Positions 37,901 through 46,215 of a DNA stretch of 64,000 nt are shown piece by piece. Source of the DNA: Flavipsychrobacter sp. GTDB taxonomy: Bacteria > Bacteroidota > Bacteroidia > Chitinophagales > Chitinophagaceae. Below the pieces are notes generated by a model, which was not told the origin of the DNA, made no database searches, and saw only the letters and a program-made list of their open reading frames with translations. The position numbers and the translations under genes were made by a program. The DNA lies in NCBI GenBank assembly GCA_016787265.1, contig JAEUVF010000012.1, positions 62,001 to 126,000 of the forward strand, read 5' to 3'. Numbering within the stretch: position 1 is the stretch's first letter; every line of letters starts with the position of its first letter.

Positions 37901-39083
37901 GCTGCCGGTCGTAATAAATCAGGCCGCCTCCATTCGAACCGATCCAGAGATTTCCTTTTTTATCTTCTACAAAAGCATTGATATCTTCAAAAGGCAGACT
38001 GTTTCGGTCGGCCGGTTGGTGTCGTAGCAATGGGAATTGCAGACTATTGGGATCATAATAGGAAATTCCTTTTTTATAGGTACCCAGCCAAACAATACCA
38101 TGATCATCCGGATACACGGCATAGAGTGCATTCTCCGCTATAAATCCGGGATCACCTTCCTTTGATTTCAAGATCTGCACTGCGCTACGGGCAGTGTTGA
38201 CAATATTGACTCCACCATGATCTGTAATGATCCAGATTTGTCCGGATGCATCCTGCGCCACACCAGTAATGGTATTACTGCTTAGTGCAAAGGGAGTTGA
38301 TTTTTCGTGATAGCGGTAAATTGAATTGCGGGTCGGATGGTAATGATACACCCCTTCTGTGGTATTGCGCTGATAGATCCAGATTTCATCTTCTTTATCA
38401 ATGAAAATGGAGAAACCCTGTGCTGCCTTGAGCTGCTGGTTTTGGATGATCCTGTTTTGTACCAGGAGCTTATCCTGATCTACATCATATTTCTCCAGAA
38501 GTCCGTTGTACCTGACTAACCAGAGATAATTTTTGGAATCCAATGCTGCGCAGGTTATCGGATTCGGTACCCCTTTTTCAATGCGGGTGGTGCGAAGCTG
38601 TTTAGGCTTTCCTTGCTCTGAAACCTTGTACACGCCTGCATCTGCATAGATGAAATAATACTCTCGCTTTTGTTTTAAGATGGTTACCAGGCCATCCGCC
38701 GGCAATCCTTTTGAAAGCAGATAGAGATCCGACCGCCTGGTAAACTTTTCTGTAAAGGGATCATAGATGTTCCAGGTACTCTGGGTGCGGATCCAGAGTT
38801 TTCTATCGGGACCTTCGACTATACTCGAAACATGATCATCCTGGATGGTGGTGCTGTCTTCTTCGCGGTGACGATAGTTTTTGAAACCATAGCCATCGTA
38901 GCGATTGAGTCCTGACATGGTGCCAAACCACATGAATCCCCGGTCATCTTTAAAAATGCAGTTGACCTGGTTGTTGGATAAGCCGTGTGAAATATTAAGT
39001 TGAGCAAAGCGGAATTCAGTCGCCTGGCCATTCATCATAAATGGTAGCAGCAAAGCAACGAATAAGGCAAGCAGGCGACTCAT
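34986..39083 (-). CDS. Hybrid two-component system regulator (HTCS) of the PUL
   Basis: 1365 aa. Signal peptide (MSRLLALFVALLLPFMMNGQ), then ~14 Reg_prop repeats forming periplasmic beta-propellers (ISHGLSNNQVNCIFKDDRGF, WIGTYQGGLDCFD, WIGTSWGIDVLDK; ~25-690). A Y_Y_Y domain follows (~740-800), then one TM segment (~810-830) and HisKA with His863 (NVSHEFRTP). HATPase (DNGIGIPQDQREKIFEPF, GSGIGLSI), a receiver with Asp1151 (VVSDISMP) and an AraC helix-turn-helix end (TEVAYLVGFNNPKYFARYFK) complete it. Senses a glycan fragment in the periplasm and activates the susC operon just downstream. Confidence 0.95.
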   Translation of the reverse strand: MSRLLALFVALLLPFMMNGQATEFRFAQLNISHGLSNNQVNCIFKDDRGFMWFGTMSGLNRYDGYGFKNYRHREEDSTTIQDDHVSSIVEGPDRKLWIRTQSTWNIYDPFTEKFTRRSDLYLLSKGLPADGLVTILKQKREYYFIYADAGVYKVSEQGKPKQLRTTRIEKGVPNPITCAALDSKNYLWLVRYNGLLEKYDVDQDKLLVQNRIIQNQQLKAAQGFSIFIDKEDEIWIYQRNTTEGVYHYHPTRNSIYRYHEKSTPFALSSNTITGVAQDASGQIWIITDHGGVNIVNTARSAVQILKSKEGDPGFIAENALYAVYPDDHGIVWLGTYKKGISYYDPNSLQFPLLRHQPADRNSLPFEDINAFVEDKKGNLWIGSNGGGLIYYDRQQNSFRQFRHQPENSNSLTNDVIVALYLDHQDKLWIGTYQGGLDCFDGKTFTHYRHNEQDPNSLAANNVFSIFEDSNLNLWIGMLNAGLDRLDRKTNTFYHHNLSVPNTLHHDNVTSLMEDSRGNLWIGTSWGIDVLDKSSGRFISYTSENSKLSYNSVNGILEDHNGNIWVATQRGLNVLPRGKAEFIAFGIKDGLPDNTILDILQDNQKKLWVSTKSGLSRIEILTENGTIAGIRCMNYNEHDGLQGREFNRYSAYKTRSGELLFGGAYGFNLFKPELLKAPVHQPPVVFTDFQLFNRTVSPGEKVNDRAVLLQSITETKKLKLAHHQNDFTIQFAALGYSNAAKIRYTYLLEGFNKDWIIANGNTRMATYTNLDPGNYTFRVRTSNAEGGWNEEALTLELTIAPPFWKTPWAYLLYAVSITALIYFARRQIIRREQVRMQLEVERQEAQRIRELDQMKTRFFTNVSHEFRTPISLILIPIQKLITETAPGEMRNQFEMINRNAKRLLNMVNELLDFRKMQENEQRLHVTESDIISFIQEVAASFNDMANNKHIEYRYQGITHPVNMYFDKEKLERILFNLLSNAFKFTPERGQVKLEVKTCKGDVGPLLEVKVIDNGIGIPQDQREKIFEPFYQVDSSEHILNQGSGIGLSITREFVEMHGGQIKVEPVTPKGSCFSIYLPIKASTLESLDPTHVLESSQQLFKKPTLLLVEDNDDFRTYLKNNLQEHFSIIEAVQGIEGWKKVLSAHPDLVVSDISMPILSGIELCRKIKTDSRTRHIPVILLTALEGEETELQALETGPNDYMTKPFNYDILFSRIKNLLNYQSVVKETYQKQVEVNPSEPEMEEEGEDQFVKRALAIIEEHMGNAEFNVDNLRQELYMSRTSLYKKVLAMTGQTPIEFIRQIRLKRAAQLLEKSNHNVTEVAYLVGFNNPKYFARYFKEAFGQLPSQYQQERKAKIIPSPGTFPTD

Positions 39084-39182
39084 GTAAGCAGTTGGTTGAA
39101 AAGAAACATTAATATAATGTAATTTTCAGATAGCTGCCAGTGGTATCAAAAAACAACCTGATTTTGTCAAAATAATACTTTT

Positions 39183-39728
39183 ATGAGCAAGGAAAGTTCA
39201 GCACGTTTATGCATCCTCTACATTGCTATGAGTCTCGATGGGTATATCGCGACTAAGGATGACAATATTGATTTTTTAAATACAGTGGAGTTGGCAGGAG
39301 AAGATTATGGGTATACGGCCTTCCAACAGCAGGTGGATACCCTGATCTGGGGCAGGCGTACCTATGACAAAGTGCTGAGTATTGGTTGGGAATTCCATCA
39401 TCGCGACAAAAAATGTTATGTGATATCAACAACCCGCACGGGGGCAGATGAGAACGTGGAATTTGTTTCGAATCCGGTGGAGTTGGTGCGTGCATTAAAA
39501 GCATCTTCCGGAAAACATATTTACTGTGATGGAGGCGGGGGAGTGGTAGCAGCCTTATTGGCAGCGAAATTGATTGATCGCTTAATCATTTCCGTTATAC
39601 CACATTTGGTGGGAGATGGTATCCGTTTGTTCCGGGAGGGCCTTCCTGAACAGGGATTGGTATTCCGGTCGGCCAACAGTTTTCCAACCGGCCTGGTACA
39701 GCTTACCTACGATGTTAAAATTGTTTAA
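39183..39728 (+). CDS. Dihydrofolate-reductase-like (RibD C-terminal) protein
   Basis: 181 aa, ATG at 39183, divergent from the HTCS gene. RibD_C/DHFR-like fold: LYIAMSLDGYIATKDDNIDFL, LIWGRRTYDKVL, IYCDGGGGVVAALLAAKLID, SVIPHLVGDGIRLF. An NADPH-dependent reductase is predicted; the substrate is unknown in this family, and it is probably not the folate or riboflavin enzyme itself. Monocistronic by appearance. Confidence 0.85.
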   Translation: MSKESSARLCILYIAMSLDGYIATKDDNIDFLNTVELAGEDYGYTAFQQQVDTLIWGRRTYDKVLSIGWEFHHRDKKCYVISTTRTGADENVEFVSNPVELVRALKASSGKHIYCDGGGGVVAALLAAKLIDRLIISVIPHLVGDGIRLFREGLPEQGLVFRSANSFPTGLVQLTYDVKIV

Positions 39729-39792
39729 GAATCGGGTAAGAGTTCGTTAGGTTGGGTTGACGGAGGCGGAGGTGATTCTGTATATTTAAGGT

Positions 39793-40821
39793 ATGGATCG
39801 TAGAAAATTTGTCAAAAACAGCTCCCTTGCCATGGCAGGATTAATGATCAACCCGATTGATGGCCTTAGCCAGGAACCCCGCTTCGGGCATGGTCCCAAG
39901 CGCTATAAAATTGATACCCGCTGGAGTCAGGCGGATGTGTCTAAAACCCCGGTGAATGACTGCCATGAAATGGTGCAGGACGCTAAGGGGCGCATCATCC
40001 TGCTGACCAACGAAACGAAAAACAATGTGATGATCTATGATAAGGGCGGGAAACTGCTCAGTTACTGGGGCACTACCTATCCCGGTGCACATGGATTAAC
40101 CCTCTTCAATGAAAACGGTACGGATGTGCTGTTTATCTGTGACAATAACCGTCACCAGGTGATCAAGACGACGACAGATGGTCGCGAGTTGATGGTGCTG
40201 GATTATCCCAAGGAAGCGGGTATTTACAGCAAGGCGGAAGAGTATGTGCCTACAGAAACAACCATCGCGCCCAATGGAGATATTTATGTAGCAGATGGCT
40301 ATGGCAAGGATTATATCCTGCACTATGATGCCAAAGGGAAATTCCTGGGCTATTTCGGCGGACGTGGAGCCGAGGCCAAACACCTGAAGAATGCACACGG
40401 TGTTTGCTTTGATAACCGCGATAAAAAGAATCCCTGCCTGATTGTTACTTCGCGCGAGGAGAATGCCTTCAAGCGCTATGATTTGAAAGGAAATTATCTC
40501 AATACGATTGCGTTGCCCGGTGCCTGGGTTTGTCGCCCTGTAATCAAAGGCGATTATCTCTATGCGGCGGTGCTGCAATCAAGTGATCGTCCCTGGCAGT
40601 CGTCAGGATTTGTAACCATCCTGGATAAGAACAACAAAGTGGTGTCCAATCCTGGTGGAAATGAGCCCGTTTACAAAAATGGGGTCTTACAACCGCTCAC
40701 GCAGTTGAATCCTCTCTTTGCATATCCCCATGATGTTTGTGTGGATGATGAAGAGAACATCTATGTAGCGCAGTGGAACTCGCGCAAAGTGTATCCGTAT
40801 AAACTAACTCCGGTGAGCTGA
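39793..40821 (+). CDS. Exported NHL/6-bladed beta-propeller protein
   Basis: 342 aa with a Tat-like N-terminus (MDRRKFVKNSSLAMAGLMINP). NHL-type repeats follow: DCHEMVQDAKGRIILLTNET, VMIYDKGGKLLSYWG, TIAPNGDIYVADGYGKDYIL, PHDVCVDDEENIYVAQWNSRKVYPY. A six-bladed propeller is expected, similar to peptidyl-alpha-hydroxyglycine lyase-like or sugar-lactonase-like proteins. No catalytic assignment is safe. The 3' flank carries a CACCGGTCGGGTG repeat. Confidence 0.7.
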   Translation: MDRRKFVKNSSLAMAGLMINPIDGLSQEPRFGHGPKRYKIDTRWSQADVSKTPVNDCHEMVQDAKGRIILLTNETKNNVMIYDKGGKLLSYWGTTYPGAHGLTLFNENGTDVLFICDNNRHQVIKTTTDGRELMVLDYPKEAGIYSKAEEYVPTETTIAPNGDIYVADGYGKDYILHYDAKGKFLGYFGGRGAEAKHLKNAHGVCFDNRDKKNPCLIVTSREENAFKRYDLKGNYLNTIALPGAWVCRPVIKGDYLYAAVLQSSDRPWQSSGFVTILDKNNKVVSNPGGNEPVYKNGVLQPLTQLNPLFAYPHDVCVDDEENIYVAQWNSRKVYPYKLTPVS

Positions 40822-40876
40822 TTTCACCGGTCGGGTGAATTTTCCGGTCGGGTATTTCCCGCACGGTAAATTCACC
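40822..40876. repeat. CACCGGTCGGGTG palindromic repeat, locus 1
   Basis: Starts at the stop codon of the propeller gene, in the 65-bp gap to convergent leuB. The 13-mer CACCGGTCGGGTG is at 40825-40837 and folds on itself (TTCACC-GGTCG-GGTGAA, 40823-40839). A diverged unit (TTCCGGTCGGGTATT) follows from ~40841. GGTGAATTTTCCG (40834-40846) pairs with CGGTAAATTCACC (40864-40876) with one mismatch around CGGG-TATTT-CCCG, making a larger nested hairpin. No T tract, so not an ordinary terminator. Confidence 0.7.
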
Positions 40877-40886
40877 ACATGGATTT

Positions 40887-41960
40887 TTATATCTCCGCCA
40901 ACACCTTCTCCCCCATTGCAGCCGTACCCAAAATTTTATCCTTCGGCGTACTTGCATCTGCAATATCTCCTGTGCGATAGCCTGCCTTCAGCACTTTGTC
41001 CACCGCATTGATAACTGCCTCCGATTCTGCCTTCATACCGAAGGAAATATCCAGCAGCAAAGCAGCAGAGAGGATAGAAGCCAGCGGATTCGCAACTCCT
41101 TTTCCTGTTATATCATGCGCAGATCCGTGAATGGGTTCATATACACCGGTTCCATCACCAATGGAGGCGCTGGCCAGCATCCCCATAGAACCCGCAATCT
41201 GGGAGGCTTCATCTGTAAGAATATCACCAAACAGATTCGCCGTTACCACCACATCAAAACGACGCGGATCCTTAATCAGCAGCATGGCAGTTGCATCCAC
41301 AAACTGGTGCTCCACTTCCACATCGGGATAGTCCTGCGCCACTTTCTGAATCACTTCTCTCCAAAGGCGGGAAGTTTCCAGTACGTTGGCTTTATCTACA
41401 GAACATAATTTCTTGCGACGCGTACGTGCTGCATCAAATGCTTTCCGGGCAATGCGCTCTACTTCATAGCGACTGTATTCAGCCATATCATAAGCGGTAT
41501 CGCCATCATTCTTGCGACCTTTTTCACCAAAGTAAATATCACCTGTCAGTTCCCGGAAGAAGAGAATATCTGCTCCCCGCAGGATCTCAGGTTTGATGCT
41601 GGAAGCGTCCAGTAATTCATCAAATAATTTAATGGGACGAAGGTTGGCATACAAACCCAGCTCCTTGCGCATTTTAAGCAATCCCTGCTCCGGACGCACT
41701 TTTGCAGAGGGATCATTATCGTATTTAGGATGTCCAACTGCGCCGAATAACACGGCATCAGAGGCTTTCATTTTTGCGAGTGATTCATCCGGCAATGCCT
41801 GTCCGGTTGCTTCAATGGCTACATGCCCGATCAGGGCTTCATCATACGTAAAACTATGTCCGAATTTGGCCGCGATGGCATCCAACACCTGCTTGCCTAC
41901 TGCTGTCACTTCCTGTCCGATGCCATCTCCGGGCACCACTAAAATCTTTTTATTCGCCAT
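40887..41960 (-). CDS. leuB: 3-isopropylmalate dehydrogenase
   Basis: 357 aa, ATG at 41960. NAD-dependent oxidative decarboxylation of 3-isopropylmalate (leucine pathway) or 3-methylmalate (citramalate route to isoleucine). Seen: VVPGDGIGQEV at the start, RPEQGLLKMRKELGLYANLRPIK, the RELTGDIYFGEKGR substrate loop, DKANVL, VVTANLFGDILTDEASQIAG, and EPIHGSAHDITGKGVANPLA. Last gene of the leuC-leuD-synthase-leuB operon. Confidence 0.95.
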   Translation of the reverse strand: MANKKILVVPGDGIGQEVTAVGKQVLDAIAAKFGHSFTYDEALIGHVAIEATGQALPDESLAKMKASDAVLFGAVGHPKYDNDPSAKVRPEQGLLKMRKELGLYANLRPIKLFDELLDASSIKPEILRGADILFFRELTGDIYFGEKGRKNDGDTAYDMAEYSRYEVERIARKAFDAARTRRKKLCSVDKANVLETSRLWREVIQKVAQDYPDVEVEHQFVDATAMLLIKDPRRFDVVVTANLFGDILTDEASQIAGSMGMLASASIGDGTGVYEPIHGSAHDITGKGVANPLASILSAALLLDISFGMKAESEAVINAVDKVLKAGYRTGDIADASTPKDKILGTAAMGEKVLAEI

Positions 41961-41979
41961 TGATTGAAAGGGTTATTGT

Positions 41980-43503
41980 TCAGATAATATTAAGCATTTT
42001 CTGTGTGGCCTTGATCGCCGATACAGTCTGGTCGCTATCCAGTCCGCGTGTTTTAAATTCCTTCTGCTGATGCTTCCAGGTGATCACGGTTTCACAAAGC
42101 GCATCACTTTTTCCGCCGGGAGGAATGCGCACCGCATAATCGGTTAGCAAAGGCAACTCGATTTTCTTCTGCTTGTAAATTTTTTTGAGTGCATTCATGA
42201 AGGCATCGTACTGTCCATCGCCCTGTGCCTGCTCTTCATATGATTCTCCTGCAATACTTATTTTGATGGTTACAGAAGGATTCAGGTTTTTAGCATGCAC
42301 CAATGCATAATTTTCGATGCGTACTTTATCCTCGATGGTATTACTGTCAAGCACATCCGAAATGATATAAGGCAGGTCGGCCTGTGTTACCACTTCTTTG
42401 CGATCACCTAACTCAATAATACGCTGCGTTACTTTTTTCAGGTCCTGGTCGGAGAGCTGGATACCCAGTTGCGCCAGGTTGTTTTCGATATTCGCCTTGC
42501 CACTGGTTTTGCCCAGGGCATATTTCCGCTGGCGACCAAAACGCTCAGGCATCAGGTCGCTGAAATAGAGTTTATTCTTCTTATCACCATCGGCATGGAT
42601 GCCGGCGGTTTGGGTAAATACATTTTCTCCCACTACCGGTTTGTTAACCGGGATGCGGAATCCGGAGAAGGTCTCCACCAGTTTGCTCACGCTGTAGAGG
42701 GATTTCTCCACCACATTGGTTCTGATACCCGGCATGAAATCATTCAATACCGCGATGGCACTTGCCAATGGTGCATTGCCCGCACGTTCACCCATTCCAT
42801 TGATGGTGAGATGTAAACCATGTGCGCCGGCTTTCACTCCCTCCAGCACATTCGCGGTGCCGAGATCGTAATCATTGTGCGCATGAAAATCAAAATGAAT
42901 ACCCGGATAACGTTCTACTATAGCCGAAATAAATTCCCTTACTTCATCGGGAGTAAGAATGCCCAATGTATCGGGCAGCATGATTCGTTTTATCGGCTGC
43001 GTTGTTAGGAAGTCGAGGTACTGGTACACATAATCCGGTGAATGCCGCATGCCATTGCTCCAGTCTTCTAAATATATATTGGCATCGATGCCTTTTTTCT
43101 TTGCCAGCGCAAGTACTTCTTTTACATCCGCAAAATGTTCTGTTGGTTTTTTCTTCAGCTGGTGCGTGAGGTGATTGAGAGAACCTTTCGTAAGAAGGTT
43201 CATCACTTTGGCTCCGGCCTGTTGCATCCATTGAATGCTGACATCACCATCAACAAACGTAAGCACTTCCACTTTATGCAGGAGTCCGTTTGCCTTGGCC
43301 CATTTGGTGATTTTTTTTACTGCATCAAATTCGCCTTCAGACACGCGGGCGGAGGCAATTTCAATGCGATCCACTTTTACTTCGGTCAACAATAATTGCG
43401 CGATGGTTAACTTCTCCGATGCCGAAAAAGAAACCCCGCTTGTCTGCTCACCATCCCGAAGGGTGGTATCCATGATCTCAACTGAACGCTTGGCGGGTGA
43501 CAT
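41980..43503 (-). CDS. cimA-like: 2-isopropylmalate/(R)-citramalate synthase-family enzyme, citramalate-synthase-like
   Basis: 507 aa, ATG at 43503. DRE-TIM metallolyase: catalytic R16-D17 (DTTLRDGEQTSGVSF), metal-binding HAHNDYDLGTAN, GMGERAGNAPL, and the GIHADGDKK His region. A C-terminal LeuA_dimer regulatory domain (~375-505) ends PPGGKSDALCETVITWK. From memory, it is far closer to Leptospira CimA (VDRIEIASARVS, KVMNLLTKGS, NIYLEDWSNG) than to E. coli LeuA. Residues Leu81, Leu104 and Tyr144, the hydrophobic pyruvate pocket in that enzyme, are all present at the same numbers. It may make citramalate from pyruvate and acetyl-CoA; pipelines often give it an isopropylmalate-synthase name. Confidence 0.8.
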   Translation of the reverse strand: MSPAKRSVEIMDTTLRDGEQTSGVSFSASEKLTIAQLLLTEVKVDRIEIASARVSEGEFDAVKKITKWAKANGLLHKVEVLTFVDGDVSIQWMQQAGAKVMNLLTKGSLNHLTHQLKKKPTEHFADVKEVLALAKKKGIDANIYLEDWSNGMRHSPDYVYQYLDFLTTQPIKRIMLPDTLGILTPDEVREFISAIVERYPGIHFDFHAHNDYDLGTANVLEGVKAGAHGLHLTINGMGERAGNAPLASAIAVLNDFMPGIRTNVVEKSLYSVSKLVETFSGFRIPVNKPVVGENVFTQTAGIHADGDKKNKLYFSDLMPERFGRQRKYALGKTSGKANIENNLAQLGIQLSDQDLKKVTQRIIELGDRKEVVTQADLPYIISDVLDSNTIEDKVRIENYALVHAKNLNPSVTIKISIAGESYEEQAQGDGQYDAFMNALKKIYKQKKIELPLLTDYAVRIPPGGKSDALCETVITWKHQQKEFKTRGLDSDQTVSAIKATQKMLNII

Positions 43504-43520
43504 GTTGGTAGGGCTTGCTA

Positions 43521-44117
43521 TTAATAGGGGCTGTTCGCTGCAAAGGCTTTGATCTCTTCCTTCATCGCCTGCAGGTAATCGATATCATCGAATCCATTCA
43601 TCAGGTTGTGTTTTTTATAACCATTGATATCGAAGGATTCTTTTTCACCGGTTGCCAGGATCGTGATGCTTTGCTCCGGCAGGTTTACCTCGATTTCTGT
43701 TTTAGGATCCGCTTCAATTGCTTTGAAGATCTTATCGAGGAACTCAGCTGAAATCTGCACGGGCAGAATACCAATGTTGAGGGAGTTGTTCTTGAAGATA
43801 TCAGCAAAGAAGCTGGATACTACACAACGGAAACCATAATCGTAAATTGCCCAGGCTGCATGCTCGCGACTGCTACCACTACCGAAGTTTTTTCCAGCTA
43901 CCAGGATCTTACCGGTATAGATAGGGTTGTTTAAAACAAAATCTGCTTTCGGGGTATTATCACTGTTATAGCGCCAATCGCGAAACAGGTTATCTCCAAA
44001 ACCCTTGCGCTCGGTTGCCTTCAGAAAACGCGCAGGAATGATCTGGTCAGTATCTACATTCTCAATCGGCATGGGAACTGCAGAGGAACGGAGGATGGTG
44101 AAATTATCGTAAGCCAT
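43521..44117 (-). CDS. leuD: 3-isopropylmalate dehydratase small subunit
   Basis: 198 aa, ATG at 44117. Aconitase swivel domain: [54 protein letters not shown]. Forms the LeuCD isomerase that moves the hydroxyl of 2-isopropylmalate (or citramalate). The 63-bp spacer to leuC carries GTGAAAG-type repeats. Confidence 0.96.
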   Translation of the reverse strand: MAYDNFTILRSSAVPMPIENVDTDQIIPARFLKATERKGFGDNLFRDWRYNSDNTPKADFVLNNPIYTGKILVAGKNFGSGSSREHAAWAIYDYGFRCVVSSFFADIFKNNSLNIGILPVQISAEFLDKIFKAIEADPKTEIEVNLPEQSITILATGEKESFDINGYKKHNLMNGFDDIDYLQAMKEEIKAFAANSPY

Positions 44118-44119
44118 AA

Positions 44120-44173
44120 GGTGAAAGGTGAAAAGTGAAAGGTGAAAAAATGTGAAAGGTCAAAGGTCAAAGA
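44120..44173. repeat. GTGAAAG heptamer-type repeat, locus 1 (leuC-leuD spacer)
   Basis: Reads GTGAAAGGTG, AAAAGTGAAAGGTG, TGTGAAAGG, TCAAAGGTCAAAG: four GTGAAAG/GTGAAAA-like units plus two TCAAAGG variants fill nearly all the intercistronic spacer. The same family occurs at 55876 and 56391. Confidence 0.75.
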
Positions 44174-44180
44174 TGGATTA

Positions 44181-45584
44181 TCAAATCAGTTCGCGTGGAT
44201 CTGTTACTACTCCGGTTACTGCTGCTGCGGCGGCTACCAGTGGGCTCGCCAGCATGGTGCGGGCACCCGGACCTTGTCTTCCTTCGAAGTTGCGGTTGCT
44301 GGTGCTCACGGCGTATTTACCGGCAGGGATTTTATCATCGTTCATAGCCAGGCAGGCAGAACATCCGGGCTGACGCAACGAGAATCCTGCTTCTGTCAGG
44401 ATATCGAGAATGCCTTCCTCTTTAATTTGCTGCTCTACGATATGAGAACCTGGTACGATCCAGGCAGTAACATTGTCTGCTTTCTTGCGACCTTTTACAA
44501 TCGAAGCAAAAGCGCGAAAATCTTCAATACGACCATTAGTGCAGGATCCAATGAATACATAATCCACCGGTTTGCCCAGCATGGGTTCTGCTTCATGGAA
44601 TCCCATATAGTTGAGGGATTTTTCGTAGCTGGATTTGCCACTGCCGGTTTCATTGGAAACAGGTATCTTCTTGCTGATACCGATACCCATACCCGGGTTG
44701 GTACCGAAGGTGATCATTGGTTCAATGTCGGCAGCATCAAAAACATATTCCTTATCGAAGCTGGCACCAGCATCGGTGTGCAGGGTCTGCCAGTACGCGT
44801 AGGCTTTATCCCAGGCTTCGCCTTTGGGAGCTTTTTCTCTGCCCTTGATATAATTGAAGGTAGTAGCATCAGGGGCGATCATACCGCCTCGGGCGCCCAT
44901 CTCGATACTCATGTTACAAACTGTCATGCGGCCTTCCATGCTCATCTGCTCGAATACCTCACCTGCAAATTCAACGAAATAGCCGGTAGCACCAGCTGCA
45001 GTCAGTTGTGAGATGATATAGAGCACCACATCTTTAGGTAAAACGCCTTTATTGAGTTTGCCATTCACTGAGATGCGCATGGTTTTGGGGCGTGGCTGCA
45101 TGATACACTGGGAGCTCAGCACCATTTCCACTTCAGAAGTACCAATGCCGAAGGCGATAGCACCAAAAGCTCCGTGGGTGGAAGTATGGCTGTCGCCACA
45201 TACGATGGTCATGCCTGGAAGGGTGATTCCATTCTCCGGACCAACAACATGCACGATACCATTTTTGGGGTTACCTAGTCCCCAATGGGAGATACCATAT
45301 TTGGCGGTATTGGTTTCCAGGGCTTTCAGCTGGTTGGCGGAAAGGGGGTCAGCAACCGGCAGGTGCTGGTTGATGGTAGGGGTATTATGGTCGGCGGTTG
45401 CAAAGGTTTTTTCAGGAAACAGGACAGTGAGTCCGCGTGTTTCGAGTCCCAGGAAGGCAACCGGACTGGTAACTTCATGAATAAAGTGACGGTCGATCAG
45501 TAAAACATCTGGTCCGTCGGGAATACTTTTCACCACATGGGCATCCCACACTTTCGCAAACAAGGTCTTCGGGCTTGTACTCAT
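44181..45584 (-). CDS. leuC: 3-isopropylmalate dehydratase large subunit
   Basis: 467 aa, ATG at 45584. [4Fe-4S] aconitase-type subunit: [56 protein letters not shown]. Cluster cysteines lie in FIGSCTNGR and [11 protein letters not shown]. Works with LeuD. First gene of the operon; its upstream region (45585-45864) holds a purine-rich run and no gene that I can support. Confidence 0.96.
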   Translation of the reverse strand: MSTSPKTLFAKVWDAHVVKSIPDGPDVLLIDRHFIHEVTSPVAFLGLETRGLTVLFPEKTFATADHNTPTINQHLPVADPLSANQLKALETNTAKYGISHWGLGNPKNGIVHVVGPENGITLPGMTIVCGDSHTSTHGAFGAIAFGIGTSEVEMVLSSQCIMQPRPKTMRISVNGKLNKGVLPKDVVLYIISQLTAAGATGYFVEFAGEVFEQMSMEGRMTVCNMSIEMGARGGMIAPDATTFNYIKGREKAPKGEAWDKAYAYWQTLHTDAGASFDKEYVFDAADIEPMITFGTNPGMGIGISKKIPVSNETGSGKSSYEKSLNYMGFHEAEPMLGKPVDYVFIGSCTNGRIEDFRAFASIVKGRKKADNVTAWIVPGSHIVEQQIKEEGILDILTEAGFSLRQPGCSACLAMNDDKIPAGKYAVSTSNRNFEGRQGPGARTMLASPLVAAAAAVTGVVTDPRELI

Positions 45585-45723
45585 TTTTCAAAAATTATAA
45601 TAGAACCGCTAATTTCTTAAAAATTGAGCAAATTCGGTGCAGAAAACTTGGCTGATCTCTAGAATAAGTCCTAAATGATTGAAATTTCTTTGGTTAAAAA
45701 ACTAACTAGCATTTGTTTTTGCG

Positions 45724-45776
45724 AAGAAAGGGGAAGGGAAGAGGGGGAATGGAGGATGGAGGAAAGGAAGAGGGGG
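45724..45776. repeat. Purine-rich tract upstream of leuC
   Basis: 53 bases of almost pure purine, with runs GGGG, GGG, GGGGG and GGGGG and the repeated segment GGAAGAGGGGG. G-quadruplex formation is conceivable on the plus strand (three G runs within 20 nt). It lies 140-190 bp upstream of the leuC start. Function unknown. Confidence 0.4.
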
Positions 45777-45864
45777 CGTTTTGCGATATCAATTGTCCCA
45801 TGGCCTTTTCGTGTGGAATCCCCGAACACTGACAGGTTCAAACAATATTCTCAGATAAATAGGA

Positions 45865-46215
45865 TTAATATACCCGTTGTCTGATGTTGTTTTGTTCAAT
45901 TACAGAAAATGCGCTTTCAAATTTTATTGATTCTTCCAGGAGTAGTTTCAGTAATTTTCTTCCTGCAAATAATGGATCAGCGCCTTTTTCTCTGAAGTAA
46001 ATAACGCCAGGTTTATTAACAGATGAATACCGAAATACAATTTCAACGTAGTCTCGATCAAAAGTCAAAATGATTAAGTTTTCACGTAGGGCAATTTCTA
46101 CCACTTCATTGTCAGAAATGCCAGGCTTCAATTCCTGTATACTAAGAATATGAAATCCTGCCTCACGTAATAATATGATGCTGGGCTTGGGAAAATTTTC
46201 ATTTGCAAGAAACAT
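45865..46215 (-). CDS. DUF5615 PIN-like toxin
   Basis: 116 aa, ATG at 46215. N-terminal FLANENFPKPSIILLREAGF and LIILTFDRDYVEIVFRY are the signature of DUF5615 (PIN-like, Mut7-C related) predicted ribonuclease toxins. The position often written LADEN is LANEN here; I recall this variant as common in the family, so it is not a sure sign of inactivation. Overlaps its partner by 1 bp (TGATG), the usual antitoxin-then-toxin order. Confidence 0.85.
   Translation of the reverse strand: MFLANENFPKPSIILLREAGFHILSIQELKPGISDNEVVEIALRENLIILTFDRDYVEIVFRYSSVNKPGVIYFREKGADPLFAGRKLLKLLLEESIKFESAFSVIEQNNIRQRVY

Noticed and set aside
44142..45011. 289-codon plus-strand frame opposite leuC
   Set aside because: Antisense to leuC, which is certain; its first part starts inside a GTGAAAG repeat and its translation is a His/Cys/Gly-rich shadow.
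45865..46215. Inactivated toxin because LADEN reads LANEN
   Set aside because: The Asn form is, as far as I recall, common in DUF5615 proteins, so it is not evidence of a dead toxin.
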